Source: Syncephalastrum monosporum B8922
Lineage: Eukaryota; Mucoromycota; Mucoromycetes; Mucorales; Syncephalastraceae
Assembly: GCA_000697355.1 (NCBI GenBank)
Contig: JNEN01001241.1
Coordinates: 62,001 to 126,000, forward strand
DNA length: 64,000 nucleotides
Reading direction: 5' to 3'
Shown piece after piece: positions 1-10,816 of the stretch (the stretch's first letter is position 1; each line of letters starts with the position of its first letter). Position numbers and translations under genes: made by a program. The notes under the pieces were generated by a model, which worked only from the letters and a program-made list of their open reading frames with translations, ran no database searches and was not told where the DNA came from.

Positions 1-3000
1 TTTTGGAAGAGTTCAAGCAATTCCTTCCTGACATCACAGGGCAGCCTGCTTCCGCTCTCGATGAAGGACCGTACTATAGAGGCGAGAATGCCAATCGCCG
101 TATGGGGAGCCCGGTATCGTCGATTGCACCGACCGGTAGACGAAAACGCGTGACAGTAAGCTTTTCCCAAAGGCGTCCTTTGATCGCACTCACCTCATTT
201 TCTTTGCATAGCAAACAAAGAAATCCAAGATGAAACGCACCGACAGCGCTACCGACGAAGACTACAGCGAGGTCCCATACGCGCAACCCGTATCGGCGTT
301 TGACACCACCCAGCCGGACGTCTCGCTCGAGGAAGTCGAGCTGTTTGACCGCATCCGCAAATACATTGGAAACAAGCCGTCTTACGAAGAGTTCTTAAAG
401 ACCCTCAACCTCTATACCACCCAAGTCATCGATCTCGATACGCTCATCGTCCAGGTCCAGAGCTTCATCGGCAACAACAAGGACCTCTTTGAGTGGTTCA
501 AGTTCACGGTCGGGTACGATCCCAAGGACCGTGCCATCGAGCGACCGCGCCGTATCATTCCCAAGCCGGATCTGCATCGCTGTCAGACTGTTGCAGACAG
601 CCCCAGTTATCGACTGGTTTCAGAAGAGGTAGGCTATCGCCGCAAGTCGCTCCCAGGTCTCCTGCGTGTGTGTTTGGTATACTAACTTGTGCGCTTGTTT
701 TCTATCTTCTTAGTGGCAACATCAGCCATGTTCGGCGCGTGATGAGCTCTGCTGGGAAGTGCTCAATGACGAGTACGTGTCGCATCCGATCTGGGCGAGT
801 GAGGACAGTGGTTTTGCCGCGTCGCGCAAGAACCAGTACGAAGAAGCAATGCATCGATGCGAGGAAGAACGGTAAGTCAGAGTGAAGCGCGATTTTGGGA
901 GATATCCTCCCCTCCCCCCGCCTTTTTTTTTTTTTGATCCAATCTGGGCATAGATATGAGTATGATCTCAATATCCAGGCCAACCAAAACACGATTGCCT
1001 TGATGGAGCCACTCGCTAAGCAAATCGAAGAGATGAGCGTCGAAGAAAAGGCCGCGTTCCGTCTGGGACCTGGTCTGGGTGGCCAGACGCGGTCGATCTA
1101 CGAGCGAATCATCAAACGCGTATACGGCAAAGACGCCGGCGCGGACGTCATTGAAATGCTATATGAAAACCCAGCTCATGCAGTGCCGACTGTGCTGAAG
1201 CGCCTCAAGCAGAAAGGCGAGGAATGGAAGAAGGCCCAGGTACGTCATGGAGAGAGAGAGAAAAAAAAAGGGATGGTTTGTCTTTGCTCACCCGGAAGAT
1301 AAATCTATGTAGCGGGAATGGAAGATTGTATGGCGCGAGATGGACGACAAGAACTTTTACCGGTCTTTGGACTACCAGAGCATCACGTTCAAGAGCACCG
1401 ATCGCAAGGCGCTCGCGCCCAAGGCACTCACGGCCGAGATTGAAAATACCCGACAGCTGCAGCTCGAGTCGCTCAAGCCCAATGATGAAGAACCGAAATA
1501 CCAGCTCCAGTACGCGTTTGAGGACGTGGACGTCTTTAAAGACGTCACGCGCATCGTGCTTTCCTTCATTGAACGGCAGCATGCGTACACCAACAATGAC
1601 CGGCGGAAAGTGCGCGCGTTCCTCAGCACGTTTGTGCCCTTGTTCTTTGACGTTGAGGACGTCCTGCCCGAGGGCGCGAACCACTACTCGGATGACAACG
1701 AGGACGACGACATGGTCGAAGACGAAGAGCAGTCGACCTCGTCCGAGACCGAGAACGGCGGGACCGGGGGCAGTGGCGGGGGCGGGGGGGGCTCTGAGTC
1801 CGAAGCCGACAAGCGAAGTGAGTCACCCGTCACCAAACAGCGGCAGCAGCGCCGTAGCCGAAAGAACCGGGCGGCCAAGAGCCAGCAGGAACTCGACCTC
1901 CTGCGGGATGTCCTGACGCGCGACACCAAGGCCACCGAGGAAGACAACGAGGACACGGGCACGGACGAGGCCGAGTCCGAGGCCAAGGAGCGTCCTGTGA
2001 CCAAACGGTCCAAGCAGCAAAACGCACGCAGTGACGAGCACTTTGCAGATGCCATGGCGGATTTCATCCCGTCCGCGCAAAAACAAAAGGTGTACAACTT
2101 TTACTGCAATCCGACCTTCTACTGTCTTTTGCGGCTTTACCAGGTATGTCCTGATGTTTTCTACTTTGCTTATGTTATTGACGCATTTTTTTCTCTCTCT
2201 CTCTTTCTTTTTCTTTTCTTTTCTTTTTTTTTTCTATCCTTCTAGGTCCTGTACGCGCGTCTCTTGAAGACAAAGACGCTGGACAAGGCACTGCGGGCAG
2301 ATGCACGGAAAGGCAAGAAGGTCAATGGGGTTGCGAAATATCTCGGTCTCTACAGCAGTCGTTTCGACGGTAAGTGTTTCTCTCCAGGGACAGAAGAAGC
2401 AGGAATGACCGCATGTTCTTCTTTCTAACCCCTCCGTAGACATTGACTTATCGGAGGGATATTATGGTGCGCTGCTCAACATGATTGACCGGTTCTTTGA
2501 TGGCGAGATGGAGCAAGCCCAGTTTGAGGAGAGCGTGCGGTATCTGTTTGTGACGGACGGCTACCTTCTGTTTACAGTGGACAAGATCACGCAGTCGCTC
2601 GTGAAGCAGATCCAGAACGTGAGCTCGGACCACCAATCGATCAACTTGTTGCGGCTGTTTCGGGATAATCAAGGCCAAGAGCGGATGGCGAGCTACCGAT
2701 CCGACGCGCTGGCCAATATCAATTCGGATGAGAACGTCTTCCTTATCAGCTTCGTAAGTTCCAAAAAAAAAAGTTAAGCAGGGCAGTCTCAGGCCGGAAC
2801 GCTGATGGTTTTCTGTTCTTGTTTTCTTTTTTTTTTTTCGTTTTTTGCTTTTGATAGAATACCGATACGCGCTACATGACGATGCTCCTCTTGAGTGAGG
2901 ATGAAGAGGAGGAAGACGAAGAGGAAGACGAGGAAGAAGACGGGGAGCGCGAAGAAGACGCGTCTGCAACGGAAGACAGGATGCAGGTCGCCAAGAAGGA

Positions 3001-3148
3001 AGAAAAAGAAGTAGAAGGGATGGACGAAGAGGAGGAAAACGTCAAAGAAGCGCCATCTGCCTTTGCCACAGAGGATACCACCACAGAACAGACAAAGGAG
3101 TCAGTGGCAGAGGAAGATGTCGTGATGGAAGAAGCTTCCAAGTCGTAG
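1..3148 (+). CDS. SIN3: SIN3 corepressor, 3' part (5' end outside window)
   Basis: Scaffold of the Sin3-Rpd3 histone deacetylase complex in the nucleus. The visible exons are 3-155 (continuing an upstream exon), 212-628, 714-871, 954-1239, 1313-2143, 2246-2369, 2440-2753 and 2858-3148, in phase throughout, giving 857 residues. The window opens inside the end of PAH2 (EEFKQFLPD). A basic linker and PAH3 (FDRIRKYIGNKPSYEEFLK) follow, then the HDAC-interaction region with the family hallmarks PSYRL, RDELCWEVLNDEYVSHP and ASEDSGF, then the Sin3 C-terminal region. A long acidic and Gly-rich low-complexity block lies around 1690-2030. The protein ends in a strongly acidic Glu/Asp tail (2895-3130). 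An actaac branch site is visible at 681 in the second intron. Ku70 starts 127 bp downstream on the same strand. The family call is very secure; the missing part should hold PAH1 and most of PAH2. Confidence 0.95.
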
Positions 3149-3275
3149 TGGTAATAATAATAAAAACTTACCTTTTTTGAATTGAACACTGCCCAATTTC
3201 TGATGTCTTTTATGCGAGTTGCTCGCGTGCCCTTCCCCGCTCCGCTCTTGTCTGCTTTTTTTTTTCCATTTAGAC

Positions 3276-6144
3276 ATGTCAGCCTCGTACAACTTTAACG
3301 ACGACGAAGACGAAGACGAAATTGTGTCCGATGCTCTGCGCGTAAGTCTCCCTTGCAGTCCAAAGACGCGTTTTGTCCTGACGTGTCGCGTGCGGCCGGC
3401 TGTTGGTAGACGTCGTTTGAAAACAAGGATGCGATCCTGTTTGTTATCGAATGCTCGGATCGCATGAACACGGTGGAAGAGAACGGCAAGACAGCCCTTC
3501 AAATCGCGTTTCAGTGTGTGCAGAACACGCTTCTGAACAAGACGTACAGCAGCCCCACCGACCTCGTCGGCGTCTTACTCTTCAACACAGTGAGTCTTTT
3601 CGCGCCGTCATCCGCAGCCATGGCCAAAAATTCATGTCTCACTGTGTGTTATGTGTGTGTGCTGCGCACTGGGTTTTTTCTTTTTCTTTTCTTTTTTCTC
3701 TTGCATTGTGTAGGACAAGGCCAAAAACACGTCAGATCACGCCCACATTTACGTGCTACAAGATCTGAGCGAGCCGTCGGTGCCCAACATTGCGGAAGCC
3801 GAAGCCTTTGCCACGGGCGAACGCGACGCCAAGGCCGAGTTTGGGGTCAGCCACGAAGAGTACCCGTTCGGCAACGTGTTCTGGGCCTGCAGCGATTTGT
3901 TTGCCAACAGGTAATCCGCCAGTGATATATACCAGTGATGATTGCCAAACCCTGCATGCCCATGGCTCACGTTTTCTGTCAGTCCTCGCACGGGCACGAA
4001 GCGCCTGTTCCTCATCACGAGCGAGGACGACCCGCACCACGACAACGAGGGCCTGCGCCGCTCGGCCCTGCAGCGCGCCAAGGATCTCTGGGAGCTCGGC
4101 ATTCGGATCGAGCTTTTTGGGTTGAGCTTAGGCGACCACACCTTCACCGAAAAACTGTTCTACAGCCAGGTCATGGACCACGAAGACGCGACCGGGGATG
4201 AGTATAGCTTGACCGATCCCGCACATCCGGTCCGGGGCGCTCAGCTCAAGCTGTCCGAGCTGCTCTCGTTGGTACGTCGCAAAGAAGTCAAGAAGCGGTC
4301 CGAGTTTACCATTCCCTTCCACCTTGCCAAAGGGTTCACGATTGGTGTGCGCGGGTAAAAGAGAACACAGCCTGTGTACATGGGAATGCATTAACAGTAT
4401 CTGTTTCCCAGATATTCCATGGTCATGCAAGCGCACAAGACCGTCGCGCGAAAACTCGCTCAGACCGTGCGCGTACCTTCTACGGCAGACCAGAATGGCT
4501 CAGGTGAAGCAGGGGAAGGCTCGAGCACGTCTCGTGGTACGGGAGGTGGAACACGTACGGGCGAGCTCAAGGAGATCGAGACGGTCACGACCTACATCTG
4601 CAATGTGTGTACCAGACCCAACGTGTCCAAAAACGCATGTTTAACAGGTCTCTTTTTTCTCTTTTACAAGGACACAAACCAAATCCTGATGCCGCAAGAT
4701 ATCAAGCATGTGTTTCAGTACGGTGGCGAGAACGTGATCTTTTCGAAAGAAGAAATGAAAGAGCTCCAGAACTTTGGCGACGCGCAGCTTCTGCTTCAGG
4801 GCTTCAAACATCGCTCTGTTCTGAAACCTTACCACAATGTGACCCATTCCCACTTTATCTACCCAGATGAACAGGTGAAAGCTGAGACTACATGTCAGAC
4901 AATGAGACGCAGAACGCTCATGTGGATTGCTTATATATTTAGCAATACGAAGGCAGCACGCGGACGTTCACGGCGCTGCTCCGCGCCGCCCTCAAGAAAG
5001 ACATGATTGGTATTGCTGTCCTAAATAAGCGGGTCAATACCATGCCGCGGCTCGTGGCTCTTCTCCCACAGGTAAGCCAAGACAACGAGGAAGCGTCCTT
5101 TTTTTTAGGCATGGATGGCAATGACCAACGTCTTTATTATATAGCAAGAGGAACTGGATGAAAATGGCGCACAGGTCCGGCCACCTGGCTTTGCTGCCAT
5201 CATCCTCCCCTTTGCCAATGATATCCGACCCACGCCTGTTGAGAGCACACCTCAGGGTAAAAAGAAAAAGAAAAAAAGAAAAGGAGCGAAGCGAAAAGGA
5301 CGTGCTACTCACACGCAGGCATAGCACCGGATGTTCTTACGGATGCCATGAAGAACCTCACTACGGGCATTTGGATCAAGGGCCAATACGATCCTTTGGC
5401 TTACCCAAATCCAGGTACGTTAAAGTTTATAGGTCTGCCATCGATTTTTTCTTAACGAAAAACCTTCCTTTAGTGCTTCAGCGGTACTATGCGGGCTTAC
5501 AGGCGCTTGCGCTGGACAAAGACCTCTCTGAAGTGGAAGAAACGATACAAGACCGCACGCTGCCGGACTATGCAATGATCGATCAGGTAAGGGCACACAC
5601 ACACACACTCTCTCTCTCTCTGTCTCTCTCTCGCTGGTGACAAAGCAAAACTGCGTATCTTCTGCAAGACTTATTATTGATAAAACACCGTCTTCTTAGC
5701 GCGTGGGTGACAAGATAAAGATGTACAACTCGATTATGGTTGACTTGGACTTACAAGACCCTGAACCGGAGACCAAGCGAAAAATGGTACGGAAGAATAA
5801 CCCATAGGTCATATCACTTTTCTTTATTTAACGTATCTGTACCCATGTAGCCGCCTTCGTCTAAAGGTGGCGAAGGCTCAGCCAAGAGGACGCGACGCGA
5901 TGGCGACAAATCCATCGAGGACCTGCACAAGGACGGTCAGCTGAACAAGGTATGCCAGGGCAATGGACTGGATAAGAGTTAGGATAAGATAGGAGAGGAG
6001 AGGAGAGGAGAGGATATACTCATATGAAACTATTCCTAGTGCACGCTGGTGGAACTGAAAGAATGGTTGCATGGGAAGGGTGTCAAACCGGTCGGACGAA
6101 AGGCAGATATCATTGCTCAGATAGAGAGCGTACTCGGCAGATAG
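3276..6144 (+). CDS. KU70: Ku70, DNA end-binding subunit of NHEJ
   Basis: Ku70 pairs with Ku80 to bind broken DNA ends in non-homologous end joining and at telomeres. Thirteen exons: 3276-3341, 3410-3589, 3714-3910, 3983-4354, 4412-4604, 4671-4874, 4943-5071, 5145-5256, 5319-5414, 5474-5586, 5700-5786, 5851-5949 and 6040-6144, totalling 650 aa. After an acidic N-terminus comes the vWA-like domain (DAILFVIECSDRM; KRLFLITSEDDPH), then the beta-barrel core (GFKHRSVLKPYHNVTHSHFIYPDE; FAAIILPFANDIRP), then the C-terminal arm. The last exon encodes a SAP helix-turn-helix (LVELKEWLHGKGVKPVGRKADI), which is typical of Ku70 and absent from Ku80. The intron at 5950-6039 carries a GGAGA tandem repeat. 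The donor at 4605 (gtgtgt) is weak, but the splice keeps frame and sequence match. Confidence 0.95.
5990..6014 (+). repeat. GGAGA pentamer tandem repeat
   Basis: About five copies of a GGAGA/AGGAG unit lie inside the last Ku70 intron. Simple repeat with no sign of function. Confidence 0.8.
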
Positions 6145-6375
6145 AAAGACAAAAGAAAACTTACTGGTTATCAAGATTGCAGTTTGTACAAAATATATAC
6201 GTCATGTTCATATTTACCCTTCGCGCAAACTCTTTTCTTGATTTTGGGGAGGGGCTGGTGTTGCTCTTTTGCATTATTCCACAAAAACCAGTCAGATCGG
6301 TATCCAATATTCCTTTTCTTTAAAGCATACACTTAGAAACATACACACACACACACACACGCATATATATACACA

Positions 6376-7079
6376 ATGTCCAACGCATCGTCTGCCCCGT
6401 CTACAAGCCCGTCACCGAAAGCATCCACCTCATCACAAGCAGCATCCGAAGCACCCGCCGCACCTGCATTAACAGTAGAGACCGAGCCACGATCCCCTTC
6501 TCGGCATAAGACAGACAAGCCCTCGCTGAATCCCGACGAAGCGCGACGCATGCTCAATGAGGAGCACATTGCCAAGCTGACCGAAACAGCCTTTGGAAAA
6601 TTGGCCGAGTACACGCGGGTCGAGCTGCAAGGTAAAGTAGAGGATACAGCACAAGAGAAGGAACAGAAAAGACTGAGTGATTTTTTTTTCCTGCTTGCAT
6701 AGCCACCACGGAAGACTGTGAGCTCCTGGAAGCGATGAACAAGTCGACGCGTGAACGGTATGCGCAGATGTCCCAGATGGGCCAGCGTTTGATGGCCGAG
6801 ATAGCCAAGCTCCAGGGCGTTCGTATGTATCCTTCACCCTAGAGATGCATTGTGTCGCTGATACTTGTGTCCTAGATGCGGATTTCTCGACTCTTATGAC
6901 GCAGATCGACGATATCCATCAACAGAGTCTTCAAATTGAACAAGTCGCATCCGCTCTGGACAGTTACTCACAGCATTTGGGTAAGATAGAATAAGAAAGT
7001 ATTGACACGCCGTCTGATCTGATGCAACTTAGAGCGCAAGTTGGCCGCACGGGTCGCACAGGGCCAGGCACCTCGATGA
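6376..7079 (+). CDS. BLOC1S2: BLOC-1 subunit 2 (BLOS2-like)
   Basis: Small coiled-coil subunit of the BLOC-1 complex, which acts in endosomal and lysosome-related trafficking. Exons 6376-6631, 6703-6822, 6876-6980 and 7033-7079 give 175 aa. The first ~65 residues are a Ser/Ala/Pro-rich tail. The rest is an almost continuous amphipathic helix with the family signature ELLEAMNKSTRERYAQM, followed by IDDIHQQSLQIEQVASALDSY, which matches the metazoan BLOC1S2 pattern. The ATG at 6376 follows a CA-repeat and TATA-like stretch and is the only start in frame with the domain. It lies 231 bp downstream of Ku70 on the same strand. Confidence 0.85.
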
Positions 7080-7153
7080 TAAACTCCCCTTTCCTTTCCT
7101 TTCCCTCTGTACATTGATATACACATAATAAACACGCCTATCTATCTATCTAC

Positions 7154-7195
<42 letters not shown>

Positions 7196-7459
7196 TTCAA
7201 ATAGTCATGAATGAAATTCGTTTCATTGTATAAAGCATACAACATGATCCATTGTGCGTATGGGAACAGATCGCGTAGATACTCGATTTGTGTGGAGAAG
7301 AGAACAAAGAAAACAGAAGGATCAGCAAGCAGGGCTGTGCGCTGCTTTAAAACCAAGGGCAGCGCATCGTTACTTCCGCAATCCCAGCACGACGGGAGGC
7401 GCGCGCGCACAAACACACACACCGAGTTGCCTTGTGCCACCCACTTGTACACGAAAAGC
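7080..7459. repeat. Intergenic with CTAT and long TA microsatellite
   Basis: Between the BLOC-1 subunit and the poly(A)-polymerase-like gene. A short CTAT repeat (about 7138-7151) runs into an uninterrupted TA dinucleotide tract at about 7157-7191. The rest presumably holds the terminator of the first gene and the promoter of the second. No coding signal seen. Confidence 0.8.
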
Positions 7460-9531
7460 ATGGTCCATGACGCCGCCATCGACGAGTACCTGAGTCGCCA
7501 TGGCATCATTGAAAACATGGGCGAGGCTCAGAAAAGGTACATGCGTAGGTCAAACACGGTGTGCTTGTGCTCATGTCCTGCTAGAGCAGACGTATTTGCA
7601 CTTTTGCAGGGCCTCATGGTGGAGCTGTGCCGCCGGGTGGCGACCGAGAAGAACTTGAGACGGGATGACTTCCAGTGCCAGCTGATGCCATTCGGGTCGT
7701 TTGGTTTGGGCGGATATACCCGAGGCGCGGATATGGACCTGGTTTGCATTGGCGCGGCCTGTGTCGGACGCGACGACTTTTTCCGCATCTATCCTTCGCT
7801 TATGCGGCGTGTCCTCAACCGATCCGACCTCCCGCATATCGAGGTAAGGACGCGTCTATTCAATACATAGACGTCGATAGACATATACATATATATATTC
7901 ATATATTGCATACCGATCCGTGGGCCGATAGGTCATCAAAAAGACAAACGTGCCCATCATAAAGTGCAAAATCTTCACCATCGACGTACGTCAACCAAAA
8001 AAAAGGAAACCGATAGAGCGTCCCAGGACTAAGATCGCCATACAATGACTAGGTCGACATTTCCTATGTCCAGACACGGCTCGGGAGTGTACCCAAAGGT
8101 GTCAATCTCCTTGACGATACGCTGATGGAAGACCTTGACGAAACGAGTGTGGCCAGCATGGACGGTCCACGGACCCTCCAGTTCACACAAGCGCAGGTCG
8201 ACCCGGAAGACATGCCGGTATTTCGACGCACGCTGCAGTGCATCAAGCACTGGGCCACGCTGCGCCAGCTCTACGGCAAGCCGATGGGCTACCTCAACGG
8301 CAGCACATGGACCTTTTTGCTCTTGAAGACGTACACGACCCTCCATCTCAAGAACATGACCCACAAGCGCCCGAGTACCTTTAGCTTGCTCGGCTGGTTC
8401 TTCAGTATGTGGGCCAAATGGGACTGGTCTCGTCCCGTCCTCCTGACGGATGCTATACCGGGTCCTCACGGCCAGAAAATCGACTATTTCCAACTGGTAA
8501 AAAAGAAAAGAAAAAAGGGCTTTCTATGCTTTCATAGATAAAGGGCGGATCTGACCGAGTAGAGACGATACAGAGTGAATTCGAGCATGCACGGATGCCG
8601 ATTGTCTCGCCGTGCTACCCAGTGTCGAGCTGTGCACCGTTTGTGACCCGGTCCAGCCTGGAAGCGATCCAGCGCGAATTCGCGCGGGCCGAGACGCAGC
8701 TCAGGACAAGCGCGCCAAGCTTGGACAGTATGCTGGACCGTCTGTTCAAGCCCCTCCGTTTGGTAGACGCCTACAAGTATTTCATGCGCGTCATTGTCCT
8801 GACCGATACCACCAAAAGCCATGAGATCTGGTACGCGACCGGTGTAGTGTAGAGACATGAACAAGAGACATGGTCGGGTCAGGTTTCCCGCATCGCATTG
8901 ACCCTGTCTCTCTCTCTCTCTGGATAGGATCCGACGCTTGGCAAGGCACGTGCCCAAACTGGTCGAGCTTCTCGAACAACACCCGCAGGTCGCGTCGGCT
9001 CGGCCGATACCCACCCAGTTCAATGCCGCTTGCCGCCACCGCACCGACGACGGGCGATACCGTATTATGGAAGGACACCTCGCGGACGAGCAACCCGGTG
9101 ATAGCTACGGGGGCAATTTAAACCCAGGGATCCTTTATACCACTTCCTACCTCATCTGCCTGGAGCCCACATTACAGCGTCATCGTAAGCTTCGCAAGCA
9201 TGTGCTGTTTTCGCCTGATAGCGTCATTCACATGGAATCTACGACCTTAGGCACGCCTCTCCAGCAGATATCTCTGGACGACCCAGCCGCCCAGTTTCTG
9301 TGTGATTTGGAAGATAAGAAACATTCAAAAGATACAGATGTGCGCTTCACGATCACAATGGCGAGCAGGTAAGGCACGCGCGAAGAAAGAAGGGGGGGTT
9401 TGTGTGTGTGTGTGTGTGTTTGTGCTGAAGAAGAAGGTTTTAACGGGCAATGTTTCCTCATGCTATGTAGAGACGAGGTGAGAGCACTGTTACGGCAACA
9501 ACAAGGAGAGCAAGAAGAACAGGAAGAATAA
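7460..9531 (+). CDS. Poly(A) polymerase family protein, divergent
   Basis: Nucleotidyltransferase expected to add adenosines to RNA 3' ends in the nucleus. Exons 7460-7536, 7585-7843, 7932-7985, 8053-8496, 8538-8830, 8928-9368 and 9471-9531 give 542 aa, close to yeast Pap1. The catalytic motif FGSFGLGGYTRGADMDLV (residues ~62-79) supplies two metal-binding aspartates (Asp75, Asp77); the third is Asp132 in VDISYVQ. The central domain (TLQCIKHWATLRQLYGKPMGYLNGSTW) and the RNA-binding domain opening (MPIVSPCYP) follow the canonical PAP order, so it belongs with Pap1 rather than the Trf4/Cid1 type. Many positions invariant in Pap1 differ (FGSYRLG has become FGSFGLG), so it may be a diverged paralogue. 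The protein ends in a Gln/Glu-rich tail. The stop lies 18 bp from the stop of the convergent oxygenase gene. Confidence 0.85.
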
Positions 9532-9549
9532 TAAAGACACGCATCCACA

Positions 9550-10251
9550 TTAAGCGCGTGCAGGCAAAAGTGAGTCTTTCTGGATGGTATCGACGGTATC
9601 GACGAAGCCCACGAGGATGTAGCGCTCGCCACGCATGATGTCGACGCCCCGGTGTTGGATGCGCGCGTCGTGGTAGACGCAGTCGCCCTGGCTTGGCCGG
9701 ACGATTTCCTGCGTGGACTGGAAGAAGGTGCCGCCGCCCTCAAAGTGGGAGGGGTGGTTGAGGAGGATGTTGAAGGAGACGAGACAGCCATCGCTGTGCA
9801 GCTTCAGGCCCGACTGCCCGTCTGCGGTGTATTTCACAATAAAGAGGTCGCGGAAGGCGAGGTCGGCGGGGCGGAACCCGTAGTGGCTGGCGAGGCGCGG
9901 CAGCACGACGCTGTGGATGCGCGGCGCGACGTGCTGGAGCGGGGGCGGGCAGTCGCGCAGGAGGGGCACGTCCGTCGTGGCAAAGGCCGAGTGCCGGCTC
10001 GTGGTCCAGGCCAGGTCTTTGCAGTGCTGCACGATGGCGTCTGCCTCGGCTGGCACCAGGCACTGCGGCCAGAGGATGGGCTGGGTGAATCGCTGTTTGC
10101 GGTAGAATGCAAAGATGCGGCGGTTGTCGCGCGTCGATCGCTGGCAGGGATCGTCCGGCAGACGACTCAGCGCCGTTGCTTGTTGCTGCCGTGCCTGGAG
10201 TCGCCGCTGCTCGAGCTGCTCCTCTTCCTCTGCGGTCAACTCGTCCCACAT
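9550..10251 (-). CDS. 2OG-Fe(II) oxygenase, prolyl-hydroxylase-like
   Basis: Predicted non-haem iron dioxygenase using 2-oxoglutarate and O2. Single exon, 233 aa from the ATG at 10251 (MWDEL); an in-frame ATG at 10287 would add 12 hydrophobic residues but is less likely. A Gln/Glu-rich helical N-terminus precedes the double-stranded beta-helix. The iron ligands fit the HxD...H pattern: His and Asp in KLHSDG and the distal His in IQHRGVDIMRGERYILVGF, where the following Arg would hold 2-oxoglutarate. NHPSHFEGGGTFF matches the procollagen-lysyl/prolyl hydroxylase subgroup. The substrate cannot be predicted. The gene converges on the poly(A)-polymerase-like gene and diverges from the ABC transporter. 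Confidence 0.85.
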   Translation of the reverse strand: MWDELTAEEEEQLEQRRLQARQQQATALSRLPDDPCQRSTRDNRRIFAFYRKQRFTQPILWPQCLVPAEADAIVQHCKDLAWTTSRHSAFATTDVPLLRDCPPPLQHVAPRIHSVVLPRLASHYGFRPADLAFRDLFIVKYTADGQSGLKLHSDGCLVSFNILLNHPSHFEGGGTFFQSTQEIVRPSQGDCVYHDARIQHRGVDIMRGERYILVGFVDTVDTIQKDSLLPARA

Positions 10252-10816
10252 TGTTATGGTGCGTAAACAAAAAGAAAAAAAAAACAAAGCTCCACACAGC
10301 TGTCAAAATTCTCTGGGGAACGCGGAACGCCTCCCCACTCCGGGTGTCTAAAATAAGGCTATTATTTATGCGCTCCAAATGCCATGTCTTCCGCTCTACG
10401 TGCGTTGCATGCCGTCCTCGAAATCCTTTCATCCATGGGCTAACAATACATCGTGTGTAACTATATCCATTGCGCTCTGGCCGTCTCCCGCGGCAATAGA
10501 CGGGTTGAGCAATTGCAAGCATAAAATATGTACGTAGCTATAGGTACACATATTATTTTTGGAGATCACGTCATACCCGCGCATCTATGTTTGTTTATGC
10601 GTCTGTGGGCGTATCTGCTTTAGCTGATCACGGACGCTACTATTGGACAAGGTGTTGACATGTTTTTCATTGGGAGGGCAAAACCTTAAAGACGGTAAGC
10701 ATCTGCATTGTTACAGTATCTCCAAGAGTGGCTGGTGACCCACGGCCTCAAGAAGGAAAAAGAAGGAAGGGGGTCCTCCTGATAATCATCCATTCATAGA
10801 TATTTATTTATTTAAA
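10252..10816. promoter_or_regulatory. Divergent promoter, oxygenase / ABC transporter
   Basis: This 565-bp region separates two divergently transcribed genes and must hold both promoters. I see A-rich runs and TA-rich stretches (for example around 10508-10560 and 10799-10815) but no clear shared motif. Confidence 0.6.

Noticed and set aside
9652..10266. 204-codon + strand frame antisense to the 2OG oxygenase
   Set aside because: The minus strand encodes a clear HxD...H oxygenase; the antisense frame is Val/Gly/Arg-rich shadow sequence.
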